This document shows, one piece after another, positions 53,880-64,000 of a DNA stretch of 64,000 nucleotides. Numbering within the stretch: position 1 is the stretch's first letter; each line of letters opens with the position of its first letter. The position numbers were made by a program, and so were the translations under genes. Origin of the DNA: Tubulanus polymorphus (lineage: Eukaryota; Nemertea; Palaeonemertea; Tubulaniformes; Tubulanidae); the NCBI RefSeq assembly GCF_964204645.1, contig NC_134027.1, positions 17,658,485 to 17,722,484 of the forward strand. Reading direction: 5' to 3'. Below the pieces are notes generated by a model that had not been told where the DNA came from, made no database searches, and was given only the letters and a program-made list of their open reading frames with translations.

Positions 53880-54432
53880 AGGGGTCCAGGGACACCATGC
53901 CCACTTGGGAAGTGGTTCCAAATGCTCAACAATCTAACAATTCAGGTATCAAAGGTATAAAACATCCCTTTTCAAAGAATACCCATCACAAACTGCAATG
54001 AGAAATGGCAAACTCAGAATTCGGGCCAAAATTGACATTTTTGGACACTAAAAAAGGTCATAGGACGGCCATCTTGAGTTCGTATCCCAATTTTTGTTAT
54101 GCTGATGGGCCCAGGGGGCATTCACATATATCCGAAAGATCAAGGTAATTGATCAAAGCATCTTCAAAATTTCCCTCAAAAAGTTCAAAAATGTGTAAAA
54201 AGTTTTGATTTTGGCGAATAACAATGGCTGCCAGTCGGCCATCTCGATTCTGACAGCCAGTTTTTGGGCTGAAGATGTGTATAGGGTAGATACATGTGTA
54301 ACCCAAATATCAAGACATTACATTGAAGCGTCTTCGAAACTTCCTAAAATAACTGATTTCTGATGACGGATGGACGACGGACGAAAAGTGAACGCAATAG
54401 CCCGCTGGGACTAAAGTCCCAAGTGGGCTAAA
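53880..54432 (-). mobile_element. Second copy of the GCCCACTTGGGA element
   Basis: Inverse orientation to 13657-14906: it begins CTAGGGGTCCAGGGACACCA and ends ACTAAAGTCCCAAGTGGGCT. The shared interior includes TTTTTGAACTTTTTGAGGGA-like and TCAGCCCAAAAACTGG-like text. It lacks the 153-bp tandem array. It begins 73 bp beyond the right duplication of the Mutator-like element. Confidence 0.8.
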
Positions 54433-55261
54433 AATAATGTTCATTTAGTTATAGAAATTCATTGCCTTTTTGGAGTTTCTGTAATAATATTTGTTCTGCC
54501 CTAATTTTTATTACTGTATGAACCAATGATATGCCTTGTAAATATGATGTAATAAAATAAATTTGAATTAAATTTGAACATGAGAATCAAGCATAACTTG
54601 TGTTTTTTCAACTTGTCTTTTGTTAACAGTTCCAGAGTTTCAATTACAATCAAATCCAAATTGGCTAAAAAGTACATAGGACTAAATGAAATTAACCGTT
54701 AGTTACTGCAAACCTATTCCAGTGTTATGTCGATCGTGTTGAATCACTTTCCTTGAGTTAAAAGAATCAGATCTTCTATGGTACAACATCGGTCGAAGAG
54801 AGATATCTTGGCGTTGACGGTCCTTGACCATCTAACCTCATGCGTTTGACATTGGAATCAGCATCATACCCATTTGAACTGCAAAATATTCATACAACAT
54901 GAAAACCTACAGTACATGTATACAGTAATCAAACTTTCACCGATGTTGGATATTTGAATGAACATTAGGTTTATTTCAGTATTCTATAGCAGGAAATAAT
55001 AAGCCCAATCAATAGGCCCTATTCCCATTGGAACAATTGTATAATGCGTACAGCTGTACCGTACACTTATCAGTCAAGAATGGAGAAATCGGTATACCAA
55101 ACCTACGAACAGCAAAATGTACAGGCCTACAATGATTTCTGGTATACAAGCCGTGACCACATTGACTATTAATGTCAGCAGGTCAGAGAAGGCCCGGCCA
55201 AATTTAATCACATGGCTCAAATCAATTAGCCTTTCTGCGTGTGAATACTTCATTGTATTGT

Positions 55262-55424
55262 GGGATCATTCATTTATTACGTACGCATTAGGGGAGGGGG
55301 AGGGGTCAGGGCAATTACGTACTGTAATGCTTAATGTACATGAAAAAATGGCAGATTTTGCGTACAGAGGGAGAGGGGGGTTGAAATAAGCAAATTTTAT
55401 GCGTACGTAATAAATAAATATTCC
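55262..55424. mobile_element. Short MITE, second copy of the GGGTCATTCATTTATT family
   Basis: Inverted ends GGATCATTCATTTATTACGT (55263) and a diverged inverse at 55399-55424. A homologue sits in an intron of the USP-transposase gene. Confidence 0.7.
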
Positions 55425-55625
55425 TGTTTTAAAAATAGGCCTATCGAGTGAATTAGTACATAGACTGAATTAGACTTTAGATTAGTCCTGGCCAAATCCT
55501 ATCCATGTTATAATTGCACCAGTTATAGTAACATCATTGTAGGAGGATGACCGCCGACGAGAGGGAAAAAGTTGTGTTTGTAGTACATAGGCATGGTAGG
55601 CTTGTCGTACTCACTTAATACCCGG

Positions 55626-55973
55626 TACTTAAAACGCTGTTGTTACCTGTACGTGACTGTACGGTGATTTCTACAGGTTAGCCGTATGTGAGTATGTTGA
55701 CGCTCAGACTTGCAATATTGGGATTCGAAACCAAACGAAAAAAAAAATCCAGTTGCAGTCCAGTGATTTACCCACTGTGCCACAGAACGTAACTGCAGGG
55801 TGGATGAAATTTGATTTACAAATAGCCTAGCCTCACCTAACCCAAACTCTATTCTTTCACGCATGCACGTTTGCAGATTATAGGAACTCACGGCCTTTTT
55901 AGGGAACGTACGGTTAACCTGTGGATATCACCGTACAGTCACTGGCACGTACGGGTAACAACTTCGTACTTAA
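55626..55973. mobile_element. MITE with about 65-bp inverted ends
   Basis: The left arm (55626-55690, with GTTACCTGTACGTGACTGTA) is the inverse of the right arm (55907-55973, with TCACCGTACAGTCAC). A third arm copy, in the same direction as the right one, is at 56247-56312. Confidence 0.7.
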
Positions 55974-55988
55974 AAAATGGTAATTGGC

Positions 55989-56203
55989 GGTAAAAGTGCA
56001 GATCCGCACCTCTCGTGATTGACGCAATCTGCTGAATGACAGAATCCTGGCTAAAATCTTTCTACTCTCTCTAGTGAAGATATCTTAAAATTAACCAATG
56101 GCAACGTACTGAATTGCTGATGACATTCTGAATCTGAAACAATGATATTTAACGTAATTGATTGAACCGTTTACGCGGAGAGGTGCGGAGCTGCACTTTT
56201 ACC
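55989..56203. mobile_element. MITE between two arms of another repeat
   Basis: It starts GGTAAAAGTGCAGATCCGCA and ends with the near-inverse TGCGGAGCTGCACTTTTACC. Flanks TAATTGGC and GTATTGGC match at six of eight bases, a possible worn 8-bp duplication. Confidence 0.7.
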
Positions 56204-57333
56204 GTATTGGCTACTAGAGGAACTCACGTACGGCGTTAGTAGGGAACTCACGTACGGTTAACCTGTGGAGATCACCATACAGTCACGTACGAGTAACAAC
56301 TACGTACTTACTGGTATTGGCTTCTATATAATAGGCCTATAGACAAATAAATACCCGTACTGCGGTAGGCTTTCTCTTAGCTTCCACACTTCACAACCGA
56401 ACCAACTGACCAACCAGTATATTTATTCCCAGTACGCACCAACTGGCACATGCCTAACTGTTTGTCAACTGTGTGTACCGTAGTAGGCTATCGATAATCA
56501 CCTGATACTTTTCTGTCGTTTGTTTTCTCTCTCTCTGAGACGAACGTAATTCTAGCAGCCCTCCGCGACTCAACGACCTTGATTTAAACTTGATCAATTC
56601 AAAATCTGTTTATTGACGCTTTTGGTTACATGAACTGATCAGCAATATACTTAAATGAAATAACCGGAATAACAAGAAATCAAAAATATTAAAGTGGTAA
56701 CAAACAAATGTCCGTAAACCTGTCAGACACGCGAACGCCGGACTCGTAAACTCTTGGACTCGGACCCGCTGAGCAATAAATTCATAAAATTGACTTTGAA
56801 ATTGATTGTGGAGAAGAGAGGGAATAATTCGATAGCTCTTCCTCATAAAGAAGAGAGAAATTTCGGAAAGAAAACACAACATGGCTACTAATTGAACATG
56901 GCTACTAATTTTACGGCTCGACAGTGCCTTTATAACGTGGATTTATCAAAATTTCCATGCAGTATCTGGAGATTGAAGTGAGCTGAAGGATATCATACGG
57001 ATTGTATCGGCGACAGCGGTAAGGTAAGGAAGCCTTTACACTTTTAACAAAAACCATGTGGAAAAGGGAAAAAAAATAATAATCACGCGAATTTCAATAG
57101 GGTTTTCTGTGAAGCAACAGAAAACCCTAAAAATGAAAATACTTCTGAAATTCCAAAATTGACAATGAAAAAAATGGAATAATATTTTAGAAAAAAAGCA
57201 AAAAATAATCTCATTTTTAATCAATTAATTATCTCACTACTTTTGTTTATCTATGCAGAGCAATTAAATTGTCCAGATAAGTCATTTTGGATTCTAGATA
57301 TTCATTATTTTTATTAATTTATCTTTTTTAAAT

Positions 57334-57660
57334 TTAATCAACAATTTCTAAATCATGATGGCCATCTTCATTTTTTCCATGATAGATTATTTTAAATCCT
57401 TCTAAATCTTTTAATTCCTCTGTACTCAATGAAGCCCATTTATCAGGTAAAAATACTTTAAATTCTCGCGATGTACTAACATTACAGTAGCTTAAATTAG
57501 CTGATACTTTCTCTCCATATTTAGTTTTTATCTTTTCTAATTTCAATATTTTATGATCAATTTCTTTTGTAACATCAACTAACTTTTTTATTTCAAATTG
57601 TTTTTTTGCTGGTTTTATTCTGTTATTTATTGTTGTTAAGAATGCTTTTCTATCTCCCAT
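57334..57660 (-). CDS. Small conserved Polinton protein, intact stand-alone paralogue
   Basis: 108 residues, open and uninterrupted: MGDRKAFLTTINNR, KKLVDVTKEIDHKILKLEKI, KTKYGEKVSANLSY, FKVFLPDKWASLSTEEL and GKNEDGHHDLEI. It is a paralogue of the 113-residue protein at 31311-31652 and nearly identical to the decayed copy at 3089-3413. The start context is TAATTTTTTTT, CCTTA and TAAATGG as in the full-length Polinton. No other Polinton gene flanks it directly; unrelated DNA begins within 20 bp upstream. It could be a fragment that happens to be open or a gene retained on its own. Confidence 0.7.
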   Translation of the reverse strand: MGDRKAFLTTINNRIKPAKKQFEIKKLVDVTKEIDHKILKLEKIKTKYGEKVSANLSYCNVSTSREFKVFLPDKWASLSTEELKDLEGFKIIYHGKNEDGHHDLEIVD

Positions 57661-58020
57661 TTATAAGGAAAAAAAATTACTTGTGGTGATGAGTGGGGAT
57701 TACTTCCCCTTGTATATAACAAGCGCGCTATTAACCGTTCTCACCCAAGCCTCACAGCATCTATTTATCCGAGCACAGCTGACACGCAATCACTGTACTA
57801 CAGTAATAGCATACGCGTTAATAACCGTTCTCGGTAGCACCTCGATGTATCGATCTTTCCGCGCGCAGTTGTTGTTACGCGCACTCAATGTATACATGTA
57901 TCACAACGCTGTTGACTGTTCTCGGCCTAGCTGTGATGAGTGGTGTCTCGACCTCTCGTATGAAAGCCTACTTTTCCAATTACTGATACTACACCAAATA
58001 TAATGCCTTTTACGTACTTT
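57661..58020. other. No gene seen
   Basis: Apart from the Polinton start context at 57661-57680, this has GC-richer unrelated DNA with short repeats of AACCGTTCTC and GCGCGC. Nothing coding is supported. Confidence 0.45.
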
Positions 58021-58289
58021 TATATTCATTGCAATTTAATTGATCCTAAAAGACATTTGAAGCAACTAAAGATACAATTTGTAATTCTGGTTTATTGAAT
58101 ATTCTACCATTAAAAAATGTTAAACAATTTGGAACGCAAATAAATCATAATTTAACTGAATGTGATTTTAAATCTTGTATTTCACGATTCGATAATTTCA
58201 AATTAGAAGTAAGAAATCATAATGGATATTTAATTGCTTTAAATAATTTTCCTGTAATTTATGAATTAATTATAAGATGTAAAAAGTAA
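58021..58289 (+). pseudogene. Minor capsid protein, C-terminal fragment
   Basis: Matches the last 90 residues of the protein at 30535-31293 (YIHCNLIDP, then after a frame slip near 58053 NILPLKNVKQFGTQINHN, LTECDFKSCISRFDNFKLEV, LNNFPVIYELIIRC). It is the orphan 3' end of another Polinton's gene, in opposite orientation to the Polinton scrap at 59377-59500. Confidence 0.85.
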
Positions 58290-58309
58290 TTTTTTGATAT
58301 ATAAATATG

Positions 58310-59376
58310 AATAAGTAACGAGACGAGTAGTACCGTATAGGTTAACTATTTATTTGACGCACGAGCTTTCGCTTCTAATGAATAGAAGCTTCATCAGGTG
58401 AATGAGTATAGTCAATGGAAAAACAACAGTATATATAGGTAGACTGACACTAATTACAGAGAACTGAGTGGGAAGAGTAATTACAAATAAATGACGAGTG
58501 ACATGATAATTAATAACTAAGTGAGTAGATAATTAATTAATTAATAAAGGAATAACAAACTAGAACAAATCAAAGAGAAATATATAAAAATGAAACTATA
58601 TCAAAGTAAAATAAACAGATGGTATCTAAGAGCAACGAATAACAAGAAATGCAAGTTCGAGATAAGTCCAGATACAACGAATAACAAACGAAATTACGTT
58701 CTGTAGTGAGACATGAATCCTAGATCACGATTGAGGCCAAGATTAACAGTATCACCGCGTTGAATAAGTTTTTGTTCCATGATTCCGCGCGAATGCTTAT
58801 TAGAAGTGTTCATTTTATGTAACGCGGTCACTTTAAGGTTACTGATGGTGTGGTTCGGAAGATTGAAATGTTCGCCGATAGGTTTATCCACTTTCTTGTG
58901 TCTGATTGAGTTGACATCTAGATTTGTTACATGGTGCATGTATTTGTTATCTGAGTCTTCTTCGGTGGATAGTTTGCTGCTGCTGAGGAGTTTTCTTAGG
59001 TTTCGATTTTGCCGTTGATGATTTTGACTAGAGTGTCCAAAAAAGGAATTTGAAGAGGCGAGTGTTTGAGGCTGAGTTCGATGGCTGGATGAAAGTTGGT
59101 GAAGTTTCTGTGGAATTCAAGTAGTTTTTCCTGCGTTTTTCATGCCCATGCGTCCAAATGATGAAGCGATTGTAAAAAAGTGGTGAGTACTGCTGTGTTT
59201 GGAGGGAGTCTTCTTCAAGGACAGACATGATTATCTTGGCGTATTGGGGGCCATTCGGGTGCCCATAGCTGTACCCTTGGTCTGGGTGTAGAGTGATCCG
59301 TTGAATTTGAAGAATTTGTGTTTAAGTATGAACTTGGTGAGATCGATGATGGTCTGTGAGTTTTCGTTGCTGTCTT
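58310..59376 (-). pseudogene. Penelope-like retroelement fragment (RT and GIY-YIG end)
   Basis: Minus strand: LTKFILKHKFFKFNGSLYTQ then KGTAMGTRMAPN (the RT block before the catalytic motif), a frameshifted palm with FFYNRFIIWTHG-like text, and at the 3' end HHVTNLDVNSIRHKKVDKPI and GEHFNLPNHTISNLKVTAL, the C-terminal half of the GIY-YIG nuclease region of Penelope-like elements. Between them coding text is missing or degraded. The sequence starts and stops against Polinton-derived scraps on both sides. Confidence 0.75.
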
Positions 59377-59500
59377 CTAGAATCAACAAATATATATCAT
59401 GGTGCCCTTTTTCATTCTTACCTTTATATATGAAATAACAATCACCAGAACATAATTCTTCAATATCTTTACTTAATAATCTATGAATTCTATCTCACCA
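59377..59500 (-). pseudogene. Polinton scrap joining two genes
   Basis: TCTAGAATCAACAAATAT matches the 5' part of the minor capsid gene (31254-31271). It runs without gap into about 105 bp matching the 3' end of the 113-residue protein gene (CATGGTGCCCTTTTTCATTC and beyond). In the full-length element these points are about 70 bp apart, so there is a small internal deletion. Confidence 0.8.
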
Positions 59501-59732
59501 GTAATTAGGTCACTACAGAATCCCATGAGATAGCACATGTCGTATCGCCAGTCAGTGTGCATTTGGCTTCGCTAGAGATCAGTCGTTTTTTTCTCACAGT
59601 GTGCTGGAACTGTTCTTGTGTGTTTGTGTGTTACTGGATTTTTAATAGCTATTGGATTTAATTTCTTCGACTGTTGTTGGATTACTGTTATTAGCGGTTG
59701 TACTTGGATATATATTTACTGATCTACGAATA

Positions 59733-60840
59733 ATGGCTGAAAAAAAAGGCTATTATCTGATGACGAGGATGCCCTTTTGGGCCCTCACAATAAAAATAAC
59801 CACTCCACTGGGGGGGGGGGGGGACTCATGCCCTGTGAACCCCACTGGGGACTGGGATGAAGAAAAGATGCACCCCACTGGGGCAAACTTGCCACCATAG
59901 AAAAATCTATGGAGTCAATTGCGACAGCAATGACAAAGATGGGGGACGCTTGGCAACAGATGACCAAGACTGTCAATCAAACCCCAAAGAAAAGGCAAAA
60001 AACATGCCATGACATGTCAGATTCTCACCATGATGAGAGTGAGGCCGAGGTTGAAATGTCGTCCGATAACGGGGACGACGATGTCGACTTATTATTATCA
60101 TCTCAAAAAGATGAAAATGGAGGGGACGAAGAGGAAAACCCCTCGGACTCAGAGTCTAAAGTTAAACTCCTCGATATGGAGGTAAACGATGAAACCCCTG
60201 GGCCAGAAATGAACAAAGGGTTAACAGAAATTATAGAGAAAAGGTTCTCTAAAGCCCTGAACATTGAAATGATGAGGGCCAAGGAAAAGACCTACCCGGT
60301 ACCCAAAAATTGCGAGGCATTAACCACGCCTCGGATTAATACGGAAATTTGGCCCAAAATAGGAGCCGCTGCAAAAACGCGTGACTTAAAACTCGCCAAT
60401 ACGCGGTCTGCAGTAATGAAAGGGGCCACGGCAGTGGCTTTGACAACTGAAAAGTTACTAGCCAAACGAAATGGCGGGACATTCTCGAAGGACGAAGTCG
60501 ATGTTATGTTGAAAACATCAATTAATGCTCTTGCATTACTGGGCCATGCGCATCACATGAGTTGTCAATGCGCCGGCGGGAATCGATCAAGCCATGACTA
60601 AAACCCAAATATTGGGGTCTGTGCAAAGACAATGTCCCGGTTTCTAGATGGCTGTTTGGTGACGACGTATCAAAAGCAATACGAGAAGCTAAACAAACCG
60701 ATGACGTCGGCTATGAGGCCTTTAATGAAAGAAAAAAGTACAAACACCAGCCAAAAAACGGCTGTCGCAACTTCAGCTACCAGCGGCCCGCTGGTAGCTG
60801 AAGTTGCGGTGCCGTTTCCAAAGTCCCAACAAAATTGGTA
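59733..60840 (+). pseudogene. DIRS ORF1 (gag-like)
   Basis: The ATG at 59733 is followed by frame slips at an A-run and a long G-run (near 59740 and 59810). The main open part runs 59909-60601: an acidic Ser/Asp-rich segment, then GLTEIIEKRFSKAL, YPVPKNCEALTTPRINTEIW and TRDLKLANTRSAVMKGATAV, the typical DIRS gag core. A frameshift near 60603 leads to text that reads WLFGDDVSKAIREA in another frame. The 3' end turns into the palindrome at 60766-60808. Confidence 0.78.
60766..60808. repeat. Perfect 21-bp palindrome at a breakpoint
   Basis: CGCAACTTCAGCTACCAGCGG at 60766-60786 (first 20 bases CGCAACTTCAGCTACCAGCG), one spacer C, then its exact inverse at 60788-60808. The left arm is DIRS coding sequence; beyond the right arm the LINE fragment begins. 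Confidence 0.95.
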
Positions 60841-61536
60841 GTATTTTATCCTGAGAATGCTTTAAAATCTCATTGCATATCTTATCGACGCCAGGGGCTT
60901 TATTATTACTTAGAAAATTAATGGCCTTTTTTATTTCTTCTACACTAAAATGGGCATTCAATGGGCTGCTGAAATATCAGTATCATCTAGTTTTGATTCT
61001 GTAAAAACGGTAATGTCATTATTTATAAGTAAGTCTGCAATATCGGGTAACTTACTCTTAAGTCCACATACATTAAGACCGAGGATGTGGACTCGTTACG
61101 GTTCTGCTCCAGGTTCGATACAATAACAGTTAGTTCAGGGTTATTCACACCAACTTTAACGGTTCCGGACGGGTGCTCTCCTATGCGCGCCTCTAAATCA
61201 CGAACCTTTCTATCCAAATCTAGAAATTTATTTTGAAGTTCACTTGAGAACTTGACAAATTTCCTCCAGCATTTCCTTCTTCAAAGTTTTCACTTGATTC
61301 GTAAAGAAGCCCTTCAATGACTCCTGTCCGCTTTTAATAGCTTTTAATTCATCCAATATGAAACGGTTATCGGTATTGTCACTTCTAACATCCTCGTTGT
61401 GATCCTCATCTTCCCCTTCAAAAACAGTATCATCTCCCTCACCTTGTTTAGCTCTTTTTGGCGATGCCATATCAGATGTGATACGAGAATCCTTGGAGTT
61501 TTTCGATTTTCGGCTTTTGCGTTTTCTCGTCGACAT
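60830..61536 (-). pseudogene. LINE fragment: ORF1-like coiled coil and RT N-terminal piece
   Basis: Minus strand from ATG 61536: a Lys/Arg/Ser head (RKRKSRKSKNSKDSR), an acidic stretch, a coiled coil (LKAIKSGQESLKGFF, TLKKEMLEEICQ, and after a frame slip near 61235 LDRKVRDLEARIGE). After a deletion the RT entry region appears at 60961: FSVEEIKKAINFLSNNKAPG, VDKICNEILKHSQDKILPI. Endonuclease and most of the RT are missing. The element entered the DIRS copy in opposite orientation. Confidence 0.72.
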
Positions 61537-61619
61537 AATATTATTCTATGGAGCGAGAGCGTATTCACGACCACTTCAGTCGACGTTCATGAGCATTTGT
61601 TCATGAATTAAAACATACT

Positions 61620-62116
61620 ACAAAATTAACATTGTTCATTACTACTAAATTGGTAAATAAAGTGATCGCACAGCTTAATGAAAGGGTTCATCGCACATTT
61701 CAAATATATTACACTAGGTTGAATCTAAAATATTTCAAATCAAAAGAACATTATATCTAATAATTTTTGGCATCGCACAGCTGAAATATACCACAGTTAA
61801 CAAGAGTCCGCAGTTCAAAAATACTCCTGTTCGAATCTTTAGATATTACAAATAAAAATGTATTATTCTTATCAATTCTAACAATTTATTTTATGCTAAG
61901 AGTTTTACTTAAGAATTTATCGCAACGAAAGATTTCATTGCACAGTTCAAACATATCTGTCTCATAGCAAATTGATAAAATTGGAGAAACATTTTGCTTT
62001 GAAATGTCTTCGAAAATCACCGAGTGGGGATTTTTACCTACTTTGAATATTTTGGGTTTTTACACAGGGGATATTTACCTAGGGGATTTTTACCAGGGAG
62101 ATTTTTACCTACAACC
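61620..62116. mobile_element. MITE related to 52060-52907, inserted in the DIRS element
   Basis: The right end reads GTGGGGATTTTTACCTACTT...GATTTTTACCTACAACC, the inverse of the GGTTGTAGGTAAAAATC end. The inside has several CATCGCACAG/TTCAAA motifs also seen in the 52-kb copy. The left end near 61620 is not clearly defined. Confidence 0.6.
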
Positions 62117-62329
62117 ATATTCCTATGTTTTTTTTGAATGGTTGAAGGTTTTTTGAGGGAGATATTTTGGTTCAGATATTCTGGATATGGGACTCATTAT
62201 TATTTGAGAAAGTCACAAAACATTTGAGACTGCGTTCGGAACGGATTCAATCCAAACAAGAAAAAAATCATAAAGAAATCAGAAAAATAGAACCATCAGA
62301 CAGCTTACCACAGGTAAGTTGTTCTGCTG

Positions 62330-64000
62330 ATAACTTGCTTATGATAGTTAAAAATAATGACTATTTTAGCTTTAATTTTGGGGATCATACCCGATTTATT
62401 AAAAGTACAATTGATTCAGCCATATTGCATGTGGAAAAATTTTATTGGAGGACAAGTCCGATTTAAATCTGAAAGATGGGAGCAAATGACCAGTGATCAG
62501 GAAATACTGGGAACGATCAGAGGCTACAGAATTGATTTTATAGAATAGCCAATTCAGAATTTTGTTCCCAAAGAAATAAAGTTTTCCGCAGCAGAAAACA
62601 TAGCTATTGAAGCTGAAATTTTGAAATTAACAAAGAAACAGGTCATTTCGAAATGTACTCATGAAGAGGGCGAATTTATATCGTCAGACCTAAGAAGGAT
62701 GGGTCATATAGAGTTATTTTGAACCTCTCGAAACTTAATAAGTATATTCGGTACTATCACTTCAAGATGGATACACTTAAAACTGTTACTGAAATGATGA
62801 CCCCAGGGTGTTACATGGCAACGATGGATTTAAAAGATGCTTATCATAGCATCCCTATAACCGTGGAGCACCAAAAATTTTTGAAATTCTATTTTAATGG
62901 TCAACTTTACAAGTATACCTGCTTCCCTAATAGGTTAAGTCCATGCCCTAGGGCATTTACAAAACGCTTGAAGCCTGCTCTTTCTTTGTTGAGGGCGGAA
63001 GGGAAGCAATCTGTTGCATATTAAATGATATATATATATATATGCAGGGAATAATCTTCCTGATTGTGCTAGTAATGTTAAAACATCGGCACCACTAATG
63101 ACGGATCTGGGATTTGTAATAAATCCAGACCCTGAAAAATCTGCACTGCTGCCAGCCCGGCAGCGTGAATTTATTGGATTCATGCTCGATTCTGTCTACA
63201 TGTCAGTTTCACTGACAGTGAAGAAAGCAGATAGGGTTAAATTATCTTGCCAACAACCAATTGACACAAAAAAACCTAAAATAAGACACGTGGCAGAGGT
63301 TATAGGCTTGATGGTCTCGTCATTTCCTGGGGTGGAATACGGCCCTTTACATTATCGAAGTATTGAACATGATAAAACCATTGCCCTGAAACGGCACTGT
63401 GGTGATTTTGATTGCTCTATGCAACTATCTGAAGATTCGATGGCTGACCTACACTGGTGGGTGGCTTTTGTTGGTCAGAGTAGAAAACTGATTTCACACG
63501 GAAAACCGGATCTAACTGTTTATTCTGATGCCTCGAATACAGGGTTCGGTTACTCATCACCTGACCTGAATCTGTCGGGCGGTGGTATCTGGAAATTAGC
63601 AGAACAGCAGCTGCATATTAACGCTTTAGAGATGAAAGCTGCTGAATTGGCGCTAATGGCCCCGTGTCGAAATAAAAAAGGCAAGCACATTAGGCTTATG
63701 GTCGAATCTAATAATGTATGGTTGAGTGCATCACATGTACCTGGAATTGAAAATATATGTGCTGACAGAGAATCCAGGGTATTTAAATTAGATAGAATGG
63801 GCTCTTAACCTCAAAGTGTTTGAACAGATATTAGAAAAACTGTCAGAAATTACATTAGAGATTGATTTATTTGCAACGAGACTGAATCGTAAATTGCCCA
63901 GCTACGTTGCCTGGAAGCCTGACCCGGAGGCAGTGGCTATTGATGCTTTTATGCTGGACTGGTCACTGTATAAATATTCATATATTTTCCCTCCTTTCAG
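62330..64000 (+). pseudogene. DIRS pol: reverse transcriptase and RNase H
   Basis: Landmarks in order: GGQVRFKSERWEQMTSDQEI, EEGEFISS, VILNLSKLNKYIRYYHFKMD, TPGCYMATMDLKDAYHSIPI (RT motif A), YTCFPNRLSPCPRAFTKRLK, then NNLPDCASNVK and LGFVINPDPEKS. The YxDD region near 63020-63045 is replaced by an AT microsatellite. RNase H follows (LTVYSDASNTGFGYSSPD, LHINALEMKAAELAL) and the post-RNase H segment (IDLFATRLNRKLPSYVAWKP, then IDAFMLDWS) to the window end. Stops and shifts at about 62546, 62690, 63024 and 63800 make it inactive. Confidence 0.85.

Larger units (their letters stand above)
54433..57333. other. No gene; MITE-rich DNA
   Basis: No ORF with family resemblance. The interval contains the short MITE at 55262-55424 and the nested inverted-repeat structures at 55626-56312. 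The stretch 57263-57333 is Polinton-derived noncoding sequence shared with about 3415-3485. Confidence 0.55.
59501..64000 (+). mobile_element. DIRS-type tyrosine-recombinase retroelement, interrupted
   Basis: A gag-like ORF (59733-60840) and a pol region (about 62330 to the window end) are in the same direction and show DIRS signatures. Between them lie a LINE fragment in reverse orientation and a MITE end. The recombinase and right terminal repeats would lie beyond the window. Confidence 0.82.

Overview
The window is nuclear DNA of a metazoan, probably an aquatic invertebrate; the lineage cannot be fixed from the sequence. Genes have spliceosomal introns with GT/AG borders, and the DNA is dense in eukaryotic mobile elements: CR1/Jockey-like LINEs, a Penelope-like element, a DIRS retroelement, a Mutator-like DNA transposon, many MITEs and Polintons (Mavericks). 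Almost no ordinary host gene is visible; two minus-strand exon-like blocks near 9.1-9.3 kb and 39.6-39.9 kb are the only candidates.

Layout. 1-1.7 kb: LINE remnant. 3.1-9.0 kb: decayed Polinton pieces (small conserved protein, DNA polymerase B) and a 210-bp foldback. 12.5-12.9 kb: foldback element. 13.0-17.9 kb and 36.0-36.4 kb: the two parts of one minus-strand gene encoding a DUF6589-like domain with a PHD finger, cut by a Polinton at 18,354-36,002 and again by a 1.25-kb element at about 13,657-14,906. 36.9-38.5 kb: a RecQ-like helicase gene, divergent from it, that has lost its second helicase lobe. 41.3-42.9 kb: another Polinton fragment with a different gene order. 43,432-53,798: a 10.4-kb Mutator-like transposon with long terminal inverted repeats and a 9-bp target duplication. 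53.9-57.3 kb: nested MITEs. 57.3-59.5 kb: Polinton scraps and a Penelope-like fragment. 59.5-64 kb: a DIRS element broken by a LINE fragment and a MITE.

The Polinton has 410-bp inverted repeats with only about four differences seen. Its left block (+) holds an HNH nuclease, two small conserved proteins, a retrovirus-type integrase with chromodomain and a packaging ATPase. A long minus-strand block holds a zinc-finger protein, major capsid protein, several membrane proteins, minor capsid protein, a small conserved protein and a 1,341-residue protein-primed-type polymerase B. The blocks converge on a repeat-rich spacer. Replication, packaging, capsid and integration functions are present; the usual adenovirus-type protease was not found. 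The capsid gene is frameshifted and another structural-type gene is split, so this copy looks recently dead. Most minus-strand genes share a start context: a T-tract, often right after the upstream stop codon, then TAAATG.

The most unusual system is the Mutator-like element. Its single spliced gene appears to join a ubiquitin-specific protease (USP) domain, a C2H2 finger and two SUMO-interaction-like motifs to a Mutator transposase with a SWIM finger.
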